Positions 44,960-53,674 of a stretch of 56,194 nucleotides of DNA are shown here, piece after piece (position 1 is the first letter of the stretch; each line of letters starts with the position of its first letter). The stretch comes from Desulfogranum mediterraneum DSM 13871. GTDB taxonomy: Bacteria > Desulfobacterota > Desulfobulbia > Desulfobulbales > Desulfobulbaceae. Location of the stretch: NCBI RefSeq assembly GCF_000429965.1, contig NZ_AUCW01000028.1:1-56194 (forward strand). The letters run 5' to 3'. The notes beneath the pieces were generated by a model. It was not told the DNA's origin, ran no database searches, and saw only the letters and a list, made by a program, of their open reading frames with translations. Position numbers and translations under genes: made by a program.

Positions 44960-46987
44960 TCAGAGGGCAAAATAGCAGCGCCAGCGGAGACCAAGCTGCA
45001 GGGTTGGCTGGTCAACATCACGCCTGATGGCAGCCTCCGCCACCAGGCTGGAGTTGGTGCTGAGCTGGAAGGTGTTGAGCCACTCCAAGCGATAGAGCAG
45101 TCCTGTCGGTTTAAGCAGCAGGGGGGTAAGCTCTGCCCGGATACCGCTCTGCCAGCCCTGGCTGACCCCGGTCCAGAGACCGAAAAAGCACGATGGTCCC
45201 AGGTTGAACCGGTCCACCAGTTGATCTGAGGCCAGCACAGAGCCACCCAGGAGCGCATAGGCCATGGACTTCGGAGAGAGGGCCACGCTCCGGCCAAAGC
45301 CAAACTCGCCCCTGGCTGCCAGGCTTCGCCGATCGTCTTCAAATCGATACCGTTCCATGGCCAGCCGCCCCTTCCAGGCCAGGGGCTGACTGACCCCGTC
45401 TCCGGGTGCAGCAGCAAGGATGTGGACCAGCTCAAGGCCCTCCAGGCTGAGCTGCTCCTGCTCCGGGGAGTAACGAAACCTGGAGGAAAACAGCTCGATC
45501 TCCGCCCCTGGATCGTAACCCGGGAGCGGGTCAGAGAGGTCGTGGAGGGCAGGCCGCAGGCCCAGCTCAAGGAAGCTGCGCCCCCCTTCCCTGCCAAACC
45601 CAAGCTCCAGCCGAGCAGGCGGATGGCCCTGATCAGGCCGCCTGGCCGGCTGGCTCACCTGGTAGCTCTCGCCCCCGGCTGCAGGCAGGCCCAGGCGGCT
45701 GCGCGCCAGATTCAGCTCATGGCCGCGCCTCCCCTGCTCCGTGGCTTCAGCTCCCTCCCCGGCAGCGCCATTCCTGCCTTCACCAAGGTCTAGATAGCTC
45801 GAATCAAGATAGCGCAGATAGAGCTGGGCAAACTCCAGGACCTGGGCCTGCCGCTCAAAGGCAAGGGCCAGGTAGCCTGCTCGATTCAGCCCCCCATCTG
45901 CCCGGGCCATGGTTTTGGCCAGCTTGACCAGCTCCGGGCCAAGCCCCGCTGCCCTGGCCTGGAGTTGGCGACGCAGACTGGGCCGGTAGCTCACCTTCCC
46001 ATCCCGGCCCATGGTCTCAACCAGCAGGCCCACCGTCTCCACCGGCATGGTCCAGAACCTAAAACCTGAACTGAGATCCAGGGAGGGGCGAACCGCCTCC
46101 AACAGGGCCAGCAGCTGGTAGGAGCAATTTTCGGAAAAAAAGAAGTAGGCAAACTCAGCCTGCTGCAGCTCCCAAAGATGGTAGAGCAGGTAACGGGTCT
46201 CTGCCGGGCTGAGATCCAGAGGATACTCCCAGATATCCCGATTCTCGAGCTCACCGTAGCGCTGGGCCTGGAGATAGTAGGGCTCTGCTGAAAAACGTCC
46301 GCTGTAGCCGCCGAAGATCCCCTTCAGGGCATAGCCGAGGCCGTGTTCCTCCTGGGTGACCGCGGCAAAACCGATGGCTGCGGCCAGGAGTGGGTGGTGG
46401 GGTGAGAAGTCGGCCGAATCGATCCGCAGCAGGGTATGACCGAACATGGAGGCCGGATTATTCAGGTAGGATACGGGAAAGGCCAGGGTAACCCCGACCC
46501 CGTTGATCCCCTTAAGCCAGGGGCCCAGGCGGGGACAGCTCAGCTCCGGCAGGAAACCGGGCCCGGCGCCTGCCCCCCCAACCGGCGGCTGCTCGGGAGC
46601 CAGGGCCCTGAGCAGCAGATCGTACCTGGCCGGATAGCGACAACGCAGATCCTCCTCTCCCCCCTTAGGCCCGGCAAAGAGCGCCTCCAGGGTGGCCTCG
46701 CCTTCGGCCCCTGGATCCTGCTTACCTCTGGGGGCCAGAAAAAAGGTCCCCCCGTCTATCCGGCTCTGTCCGGGAGCACCTCCCCGGGAGCGGGGATAGT
46801 GGAGCAGCCCCAGCCATCCGGGCGATTGCCAGAGCCCGGACTCCCCTGCCCGGCGCTTCAGCTCGGCAAGTCGCCCGGCCGAGGCTGCAGCAACAGCCTC
46901 CCGGGGCAGGGTGATCAGGAAGAGCTGGCAGAAACAGAGCACCGCCGCAAGGGCCAACATCCAGCCCTGGATCCGTTGAATCATCAT
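44960..46987 (-). CDS. DUF4105 domain envelope protein
   Basis: About 675 residues. A hydrophobic signal (MLALAAVLCFCQLFLITLP) starts the protein. The DUF4105 core includes YLNNPASMFGHTLLRIDSADF (conserved His) and FFFSENCSYQLLALLEAV (conserved Asn-Cys), a His/Cys pair that resembles thiol-hydrolase-like folds. The C-terminal ~200 residues alternate polar and hydrophobic residues and end in Leu (WRCYFAL), as in beta-rich outer-membrane-facing parts. The start is uncertain; ATG codons at 46987 and 46984 give a normal signal peptide. It follows the DUF3015-like lipoprotein gene on the same strand. Function not known. Confidence 0.75.
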   Translation of the reverse strand: MMIQRIQGWMLALAAVLCFCQLFLITLPREAVAAASAGRLAELKRRAGESGLWQSPGWLGLLHYPRSRGGAPGQSRIDGGTFFLAPRGKQDPGAEGEATLEALFAGPKGGEEDLRCRYPARYDLLLRALAPEQPPVGGAGAGPGFLPELSCPRLGPWLKGINGVGVTLAFPVSYLNNPASMFGHTLLRIDSADFSPHHPLLAAAIGFAAVTQEEHGLGYALKGIFGGYSGRFSAEPYYLQAQRYGELENRDIWEYPLDLSPAETRYLLYHLWELQQAEFAYFFFSENCSYQLLALLEAVRPSLDLSSGFRFWTMPVETVGLLVETMGRDGKVSYRPSLRRQLQARAAGLGPELVKLAKTMARADGGLNRAGYLALAFERQAQVLEFAQLYLRYLDSSYLDLGEGRNGAAGEGAEATEQGRRGHELNLARSRLGLPAAGGESYQVSQPARRPDQGHPPARLELGFGREGGRSFLELGLRPALHDLSDPLPGYDPGAEIELFSSRFRYSPEQEQLSLEGLELVHILAAAPGDGVSQPLAWKGRLAMERYRFEDDRRSLAARGEFGFGRSVALSPKSMAYALLGGSVLASDQLVDRFNLGPSCFFGLWTGVSQGWQSGIRAELTPLLLKPTGLLYRLEWLNTFQLSTNSSLVAEAAIRRDVDQPTLQLGLRWRCYFAL

Positions 46988-47100
46988 GCTGCGCAGAGAG
47001 GCAGGATCCAGGGAGCGGACGGCTCGATCAGGGCAGCAGGCCAAAATGGTGGTCATGGAGACCAATACGCTCCTGGCAGCCAATACCGACCATTGCGCCC

Positions 47101-47532
47101 CTACAGGGCCTGACTGGAGAGCTCGGCCCGACCGAGACTGATCCGGAGAGCAGCCAGCATCTGCTCGGGACTGGTACCGGCCGCAGGATAGAGCCAGCCA
47201 TACTCCTGCTGGACCGTCTGGAAAAAGGCAGGCTGCTCCTGGGCAGGGATCTGGAGCAAACCGGCCAGGGCAGCCAGGTGCTCGCCGCTGCCGGCTGCCA
47301 TCTCTGCCTGCAGGGCTGCGTAGTTGGCCCGGGTAAAGGCGGCGACTCCGGCACTGCCGCTGCCGGAAGATCCGGGGCTGGTACTGGAGGTCAGGTCCAG
47401 AGCGGCATTGGTGGTTTTATCAAAGGTTTTGGTGGAACTCTCGGTGGGTGCCGTGGTGGTGGCACAGCCGCTCAACAGGGCAAGAGCGAACAGCACCGAG
47501 AGAACAGCGTTGATAGAGTTGACAGACTTCAC
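47101..47532 (-). CDS. DUF3015-like lipoprotein
   Basis: A 143-residue protein with a lipoprotein signal (LSVLFALALLSGC, lipobox LSGC at ~19-22), a Ser/Thr-rich linker and a helical domain ending PAFFQTVQQEYGWLYPAAGTS. This resembles the C-terminal half of DUF3015 proteins, which often sit beside DUF4105 genes. Start is GTG at 47532 with GAGG seven bases upstream. Dispersed repeat copy C lies 22 bp upstream. Function not known. Confidence 0.75.
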   Translation of the reverse strand: MKSVNSINAVLSVLFALALLSGCATTTAPTESSTKTFDKTTNAALDLTSSTSPGSSGSGSAGVAAFTRANYAALQAEMAAGSGEHLAALAGLLQIPAQEQPAFFQTVQQEYGWLYPAAGTSPEQMLAALRISLGRAELSSQAL

Positions 47533-47554
47533 AGACAGACCTCATCATTGTTTA

Positions 47555-47746
47555 AGGGGGACCTTGAAAAATTCAATTATCGAGCAAGATCAGGCAAGCG
47601 CAGACTCCGAGGCATGAAAAAAAGTGTACCGCAGGCATAGAACCGATATTCCGAGGATACAATTTTCAGCATAGGGCGGCGTGGGCCAGCATACGGCAGA
47701 ACACGGTGGAAATTGGAAGATAACGCCTTTTTCCACGGCAGCCTAA
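47555..47746 (+). repeat. Dispersed repeat family, copy C (192 bp)
   Basis: Starts AGGGGGACCTTGAAAAATT and ends CTTTTTCCACGGCAGCCTA. It shares long identical stretches with copy B, including AAGCGCAGACTCCGAG and GATATTCCGAGGATACAAT. TAA flanks both ends (TTTAA before GGGGG; TAAAG after GCC). It lies directly upstream of the DUF3015-like lipoprotein gene, where it could alter expression. Confidence 0.8.
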
Positions 47747-47825
47747 AGAGACGCCTTGACCGCCCGCATACAGCAGAGCACGGGCAGCAGAGGATATTAC
47801 AAAACATGGCCTGCCGTCAACGCTA

Positions 47826-47877
47826 TCCTGCAGTGCCTTCCTGCAGTGCCCTCCTGCAGCGATCATCTGCAGCGTTC
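47826..47877. repeat. Four tandem 13-bp repeats with CTGCAG core
   Basis: CTGCAG occurs at 47828, 47841, 47854 and 47867, exactly 13 bp apart; the first two units read TCCTGCAGTGCC and the last two TCTGCAGCG/CTGCAGCGAT. It sits about 300 bp upstream of the dsbA-like gene. Confidence 0.8.
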
Positions 47878-48082
47878 TCCCTTGAGCCGACAACCGCCCT
47901 CACCTCTTCCGTACCCCTCTGGGACGCTTTCAGGGCAAGAACCCTGCCAGCAGAGCTGCTCTGGCTCCGGGGTTTCAGGTTGCTGCCTGAACCGGGACGG
48001 TCTCCGACCCCAGGAACCAACGCCTGAAGATGAAGTGGTTGTAGCGGCTTACCCTGTTCTTGCGCCTTGCGGATTCCCTGGA

Positions 48083-48111
48083 GCGACATTATAGTAGGGC
48101 CTTGTTATAAT
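48083..48111 (+). promoter_or_regulatory. Candidate sigma-70 promoter for dsbA-phoH-ybeY/pdxJ
   Basis: GCGACA, 17-bp spacer, perfect TATAAT (48106-48111). It is 59 bp upstream of the dsbA-like start. Confidence 0.6.
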
Positions 48112-48169
48112 TTGTCGTCACTCCCGGACTGCCGGGAACTCCACTGTCTCCTTAACCGGGAATCCAGCC

Positions 48170-49033
48170 ATGCTACGCATCCTCTTCCTCTGTATCCCCC
48201 TGCTCTTCTCCCAGACACTCTATGGTGCAGAGGCCGCTAAGGTCCAACGCACCGGCAACCTCAACTGGTCCGAAATAACCAGCTGGAAGATCCAGGCCAA
48301 ACCCCTGGCCATGGTCCAGTCCCTGGACAAGAAGCGAACCTTTATCCTGGGTAACGATGCCAAGGTCCACATCTATACCATCACAGGCAAGAAGCTCGGC
48401 GCCCTGCCGGTCTCTCCGGATATAATCGACATCGATATTGCCCCGCGGGGCGAGGCCATCTATCTCTTAAACGGCACCGAACAGAGCTTTACGGCCATTG
48501 ACATCAGCTTTACCCAGGAGATCGACACCTCCACAGCCCCTCTGCTTGGCGATCCCGAGGCGCCCCTCACCCTGGTGGAATTTTCCGATTTTGAATGCCC
48601 CTACTGCAGCAAGGTAAAGCCGATCCTGGACAAACTGCTCAAGGCCAACCCCGGCAAGATCAAGATTGCCTTTAAACATCTCCCCCTGCGGATGCATGCC
48701 CAGGCCAAGCCTGCTGCCCGGGCCGCCATTGCCGCCCAGCAACAGGGTAAATTCTGGGAGATGCATGACCAGCTCTTTGCCACCAAGAAGATCAGCAGCC
48801 AGTCCATCAGCGAGTCGGCCGCCAAGATCGGCCTGGACATGGAGACCTTTAACAGGGACCTGAACTCAGCTGCCACCGAACAACAGCTAGCCAGGGATAT
48901 GTATGATGCCCAAAAGGCCGAGGTCAGCGGCACCCCCACCCTCTTTCTCAACGGTATACTGGTCAAGAGTCGCTCCCTGGAGGCCATGCAGGCCATGATC
49001 GACAAGGCGCTGCAGCAGGACGGGAACCAGTAG
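48170..49033 (+). CDS. DsbA-family thiol:disulfide oxidoreductase with N-terminal extension
   Basis: A 287-residue exported protein. After a signal peptide (LRILFLCIPLLFSQTLYGA) an extension of ~90 residues has beta-rich propeller-like strands (KRTFILGNDAKVHIYTITG, GEAIYLLNGT). The thioredoxin-fold DsbA domain follows, with active-site C143-P-Y-C146 and the cis-Pro loop SGTPTLFLNG. GDPEAPLTLVEFSDFECPYC is typical of the thioredoxin_4/DsbA group. It may form or isomerise disulfides in periplasmic proteins. The next gene starts 1 bp after its stop. Confidence 0.88.
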   Translation: MLRILFLCIPLLFSQTLYGAEAAKVQRTGNLNWSEITSWKIQAKPLAMVQSLDKKRTFILGNDAKVHIYTITGKKLGALPVSPDIIDIDIAPRGEAIYLLNGTEQSFTAIDISFTQEIDTSTAPLLGDPEAPLTLVEFSDFECPYCSKVKPILDKLLKANPGKIKIAFKHLPLRMHAQAKPAARAAIAAQQQGKFWEMHDQLFATKKISSQSISESAAKIGLDMETFNRDLNSAATEQQLARDMYDAQKAEVSGTPTLFLNGILVKSRSLEAMQAMIDKALQQDGNQ

Positions 49034-49034
49034 C

Positions 49035-50021
<987 letters not shown>

Positions 50022-50036
50022 TCAGCGAGCTCAACC

Positions 50037-51233
50037 TTGAATACCAAGACCATGAACCTTTCCATCACCCCGGATGTCGCCCATCACCCCCTCAACTCAG
50101 AGCTCCTGGAACAGCGCTGTGCCCAGTTGGCCGCCCTGCTCGAGCTGGGTCCGAGCCAATGGAATGTGGTGCTGATGAGCGATTCGGAGATGGCCGGCTA
50201 CAACCAACAGTACCGCCACAAGTCGGGCCCGACCAACGTCCTCTCCTTCCCCTGTCAGGACGGTGACGACGACTTCCCGGCCATGCTCAAGGGCGGTAAC
50301 GAACTGGGCGACATCCTCATCGCCGTGGAGACGGCCGGCCGCGAGGCCGCCGAGCTGGGGGTCAGCCTCCATCATCGCCTTAGCCAACTCATCATCCACG
50401 GGCTCTTGCATCTTCTCGGCCAGGACCACGAGCGTTCCGAAGAAGAGGCCATTGCCATGTGGGATCAGGAACAACTGCTCTTTCAACAGCTTCAAACCTT
50501 CAGGAGAAACACCATGCCACATCTTGCCATTAATGTTGACCACGTTGCCACAGTCCGTCAGGCCAGAGGTATCGCCGAACCTGATCCGGTCCTGGCCGCA
50601 GGCCTCTGCGAGTTGGCCGGGGCCGAAGGGATCGTGGTCCATCTGCGTGAGGATCGGCGCCATATCCAGGACCGCGATGTCCGCCTGCTGCGCCAGACCA
50701 TCAAGACCAAACTCAACCTGGAGATGGCCATTGCCAAGGAGATCATCGAGATCGCCCTGGAGATCAAGCCGGATATGATCACCCTGGTCCCGGAAAAACG
50801 GCAGGAGCTGACCACCGAGGGCGGTCTGGATGTGGTGGCGAACAGCAAACGGGTCCGCAAGACCGTTGCCAAGATGGACCGAGCCGGGATCCCGGTCTCG
50901 CTGTTCATCGACCCCGACGCGACCCAGATAGAGGCCGCAGCAGAGTGCGGGGCGACCTTTGTCGAGCTCCACACCGGCCGCTACTGTGATGCGGTTACGG
51001 AAGAGGAGCAGCAGCAGGAATTCCGCCTGATTGAACAGGCAGCGGAGCTGGCCTTTGAATCCGGCCTGCGGGTCTATGCCGGCCATGGCCTGGATTACCG
51101 CAACACCGCCGCCATCGCCGCCATCCCCTATATCGAGGAGCTCAGCATCGGCCATGCCGTGATCAGCAGGGCCGTGATCGTGGGCCTGGACCAGGCGGTG
51201 CGGGAGATGCTGGCCCTGGTCAAGGGCCAATAA
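50037..51233 (+). CDS. ybeY-pdxJ: YbeY endoribonuclease fused in frame to PdxJ pyridoxine 5'-phosphate synthase
   Basis: One 398-residue frame. Residues ~1-150 are Ybe[17 protein letters not shown] and the zinc motif [11 protein letters not shown] (H121, H125, H131). Residues 160-398 are a complete Pdx[52 protein letters not shown] and YAGHGLDY. There is no stop between them. The codon at 50514 (Met160) starts PdxJ and is preceded by AGGAG eight bases upstream, so PdxJ can also be translated on its own. YbeY matures rRNA; PdxJ makes the B6 ring. The first start may be TTG 50037 or ATG 50052. Confidence 0.9.
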   Translation: MNTKTMNLSITPDVAHHPLNSELLEQRCAQLAALLELGPSQWNVVLMSDSEMAGYNQQYRHKSGPTNVLSFPCQDGDDDFPAMLKGGNELGDILIAVETAGREAAELGVSLHHRLSQLIIHGLLHLLGQDHERSEEEAIAMWDQEQLLFQQLQTFRRNTMPHLAINVDHVATVRQARGIAEPDPVLAAGLCELAGAEGIVVHLREDRRHIQDRDVRLLRQTIKTKLNLEMAIAKEIIEIALEIKPDMITLVPEKRQELTTEGGLDVVANSKRVRKTVAKMDRAGIPVSLFIDPDATQIEAAAECGATFVELHTGRYCDAVTEEEQQQEFRLIEQAAELAFESGLRVYAGHGLDYRNTAAIAAIPYIEELSIGHAVISRAVIVGLDQAVREMLALVKGQ

Positions 51234-51361
51234 GACTCGCCGACACGCCCGAAACAGCGACGGAGTCTGTGCCGGCAGCTGAAATACTGCTTCAGCCGGA
51301 CTCCGCCCCTGATTCAGGGAAACCAGGGTAGCCCTGGTCAGGGAAGGGCTGGGGAAGGGAC

Positions 51362-52348
51362 TTAGAGTTCCGTGCCCAGGCCGGTGATGTCCTCGTAGGA
51401 ACCAAGGACGATCAGGATATCGCCTGAAAGGATGCAGGTGTCGGGTTTGGGGTTAAAGAGCATGGCCCCGTCTTCACGCTTGATCGCCACCACGATCACA
51501 TCATACTTCTTGCGGATCTCTGCCTCGATCAGGTTCTTGCCGATCAGGTGCGAGTCGCAACTGACCCGCAGCTCCTCCATCAGCAGATCCAGCTCTCCTG
51601 CCCGCATGGTCAGGTCGATGAAATCGGTTACCGTGGGACGGACGATCAGGTGGGCCATCCGCTTGGCCCCGATGGCGTAGGGTGAGATCACCTTGGAGGC
51701 CCCGGCCCGCATCAGCTTGGTCTGCACCCCGGTGGCACCGCTGGAGCGGGCCATGATATAGAGTTCGGGATTCAAGCCCCTGGCGGTCAGGGTGATGTAG
51801 AGATTATCCGCGTCGGTGGAGACCACCGAGACCAAACCCTGGGCACGTTTGATCCCGGCGTTGAGCAGGACCTCATCATCCGAGGCCTCCCCCTCATAGG
51901 CCAGATAGCCCAGTTGTTCGACATCCTTGACCACCTCCGCATCGTTGTCGATCACCACAAAGGGGCGATTATACTCCTTGAGGATATTGCAGATCTCTCT
52001 GCCGATCCTGCCGAAACCGCAGACCAGGTAATGGTCGTGGAGTAGGGCTACCTGATGATCCATTTTTCTCCTCTTAAAGAGTCCACGTAACTCTCCCTCG
52101 ATCATGGTTTCGGTGATCTTACTAAAGGTATACATCACAAAGCTGACACTGGTGATCACCAGAAAAACGGTAAAGACCTTGCCGGCAGGATAGATGGGCA
52201 CCACATCACCATAGCCCACGGTAAAGACCGTGATAATGGTCAGGTACATCCCGCCCCAGAAGCTGGTATTTTCCAACAGCATATAGCCGAAGGTGCCGCC
52301 CAGGAGGAGCAAGAGGAAAAGAATACCGATGATAAGGGCTTTACGCAT
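51362..52348 (-). CDS. Two-helix potassium channel with RCK (TrkA-N/TrkA-C) domains
   Basis: A 328-residue channel. The first helix (~4-24), pore helix with filter TVGYGD (43-48) and the second helix (~58-80) form a KcsA/MthK-type pore. A cytosolic TrkA-N domain starts at LVCGFGRIGREI (~108-119) with an NAD-type fold, and a TrkA-C domain occupies ~245-328. It should conduct K+ under ligand control. Gene stands alone; a GC-rich imperfect hairpin at about 51262-51307 separates it from the convergent pdxJ end. Confidence 0.93.
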   Translation of the reverse strand: MRKALIIGILFLLLLLGGTFGYMLLENTSFWGGMYLTIITVFTVGYGDVVPIYPAGKVFTVFLVITSVSFVMYTFSKITETMIEGELRGLFKRRKMDHQVALLHDHYLVCGFGRIGREICNILKEYNRPFVVIDNDAEVVKDVEQLGYLAYEGEASDDEVLLNAGIKRAQGLVSVVSTDADNLYITLTARGLNPELYIMARSSGATGVQTKLMRAGASKVISPYAIGAKRMAHLIVRPTVTDFIDLTMRAGELDLLMEELRVSCDSHLIGKNLIEAEIRKKYDVIVVAIKREDGAMLFNPKPDTCILSGDILIVLGSYEDITGLGTEL

Positions 52349-52695
52349 CTGTTAACCGCTGGAAAGAGACCTATAACACGTCAGATAATTGCAAATGCTA
52401 CTGATAATTCCGGACAGCTACGAGCCGCGCCGGACGACACAGATGTGCCCATTCGGAGTCTGCGCCGGGCTCTGGGAGAGCGAGTTACCCACCGCTGCTG
52501 CCAAGCGCGCAAACAGGTACGAAAAGGTTGCGGGGATCCCCCCTGCCGGCCTGGAGGATCCCGAACTCCCCTGTCGCTGCGACTATACCATAACTGGGAA
52601 TTATTTTCCTGTGTTAACCCAAGCTAGTACCCAATATCAAAAGCTCAAATCTGGTTTGACAAATTTCCCGGGGCTGTGTATAAATTAGCCACCTC
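52349..52695. other. Intergenic region with tRNA promoter
   Basis: About 350 bp between the divergent channel gene and the tRNA. Apart from the tRNA promoter it has GC-rich sequence without credible genes. Confidence 0.5.
52656..52684 (+). promoter_or_regulatory. Sigma-70 promoter of tRNA-Leu
   Basis: TTGACA, 17-bp spacer, TATAAA, ending 11 bp before the tRNA 5' end. Near-consensus stable-RNA promoter. Confidence 0.85.
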
Positions 52696-52782
52696 GCCCG
52701 GATGGCGGAACTGGTAGACGCAAGGGACTTAAAATCCCTCGGCCGTATGGCTGTGAGAGTTCGATTCTCTCTCCGGGCACCA
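52696..52782 (+). tRNA. tRNA-Leu (anticodon UAA)
   Basis: 87 nt folding as a class II tRNA: acceptor GCCCGGA/TCCGGGC, D arm with CTGGTAGACGC, anticodon stem AGGGA/TCCCT with loop CTTAAAA (anticodon TAA), a long variable arm typical of tRNA-Leu, T arm GAGAGTTCGATTCTCTC, discriminator A and an encoded CCA. Reads UUA and probably UUG codons. Own promoter and terminator are present. Confidence 0.97.
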
Positions 52783-52791
52783 TGGAATATC

Positions 52792-52822
52792 AAGGGGTTA
52801 GCTGACGCTAACCCCTTTTTTT
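52792..52822 (+). terminator. Rho-independent terminator of tRNA-Leu
   Basis: 11-bp stem AAGGGGTTAGC / GCTAACCCCTT, loop TGAC, then a T run. Starts 9 bp after the tRNA CCA. Confidence 0.95.
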
Positions 52823-52923
52823 ATTGGAAGAAAAACAGGCTCCAATTTCCCACAATTTGCCACATTTTCAGAAAGACGTTTGATATCGGGCAGGTAAGAG
52901 GTTCCTCACCTGTTCATCAAAAT

Positions 52924-52959
52924 AAGCCCCTGGCCATGACAGCCAGGGGCTTTTTTTTT
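52924..52959 (+). terminator. Second rho-independent terminator
   Basis: Stem AGCCCCTGGC / GCCAGGGGCT with loop CATGACA and nine T. It follows a 100-bp stretch (52823-52923) with an imperfect CAGGT...ACCTG hairpin at 52889-52910 but no gene, so it may end a short untranslated RNA or be a backup. Confidence 0.9.
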
Positions 52960-53674
52960 ACTGGTACCAGAAAAAATATTACCAGCGGCAGGATAGATCT
53001 GGTCCCTCTGTGTCAATGTGGGTGAAGCTCGGGCATTTACCCCAGACCACACCAGCCGGGCTAGATGATCACCCCAAGGGGACTCGATACCCTGCTGCCA
53101 GCGTAAGAGCCCGGTGATTAGACTACACCTCCGTTTTTTAGCTGGTTTTCTCCGCGATTACTCCTTTGGCATTCGTCCAAAAACTTCTAGCCTCGTCCAG
53201 AAAATCCAGTAAGAGGGACCTGATTTTTGAATAAACTTCACGACGCTGCCACTGTGTAACACCCTGAACTTATAGAACAAGCACTGGCTATCACAATGTA
53301 GTGCGTATATACATGGCCTATTCCCGGGATATGCCGGCGTTGCAATGGCTTGAGGGCAAGCAGAGCTTTCTTTGCTCTCTCTGGAAGCCAAGTTTTAACG
53401 TAGAGGAACACTCTTGAGTTTGGCTGGGGAGTATTTTGTGAAGAAACCTTATCAGGAAACATATTCACCACATTAGGCCGAGAGCAGCTTAGTCCTGCCA
53501 GTGCTAATATTGAAACCATGGCTGCACGATACTACCGCAACTGAATCCTTGTTGCCGAGCAGGCACGCTTTCTGTACAACCTTACTAAAGTCGTGTTATA
53601 GAGTCTCTATAGGCCATTCTTAACAAAGTAACAGGCGAGCTTATATTTTTTTAATTAACAAACAGGACAGAAGC
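52960..53674. other. Non-coding and decayed region before the hydrolase gene
   Basis: About 715 bp. It contains CCGGGCT (53056-53062) / AGCCCGG (53108-53114), a 7-bp stem enclosing 45 nt with a CCCC/GGGG palindrome. A minus-strand decayed frame occupies 53158-53519. Base composition shifts from GC-rich to AT-rich across this region. Confidence 0.5.
53158..53519 (-). pseudogene. Possible decayed small-protein gene
   Basis: A minus-strand frame from an ATG at 53519 gives MVSILALAGLSCSRPNVVNM, with a lipoprotein-like start, and runs 93 codons. A second frame (stop at 53158) overlaps its 3' half and gives a plausible tail (KFIQKSGPSYWIFWTRLEVF). The two together look like one gene broken by a frameshift. 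I recognise no family, and no strong ribosome-binding site is seen. Confidence 0.3.

Larger units (their letters stand above)
47747..48169. other. Intergenic region between repeat copy C and dsbA-like gene
   Basis: About 420 bp. It contains a 13-bp tandem repeat (47826-47877) and a promoter candidate (48083-48111). Open frames here overlap in several frames and lack ribosome-binding sites. Confidence 0.5.

Noticed and set aside
52823-52923. Second tRNA or tRNA fragment between the two terminators
   Set aside because: Only one imperfect hairpin is visible; no acceptor or anticodon arms can be drawn.
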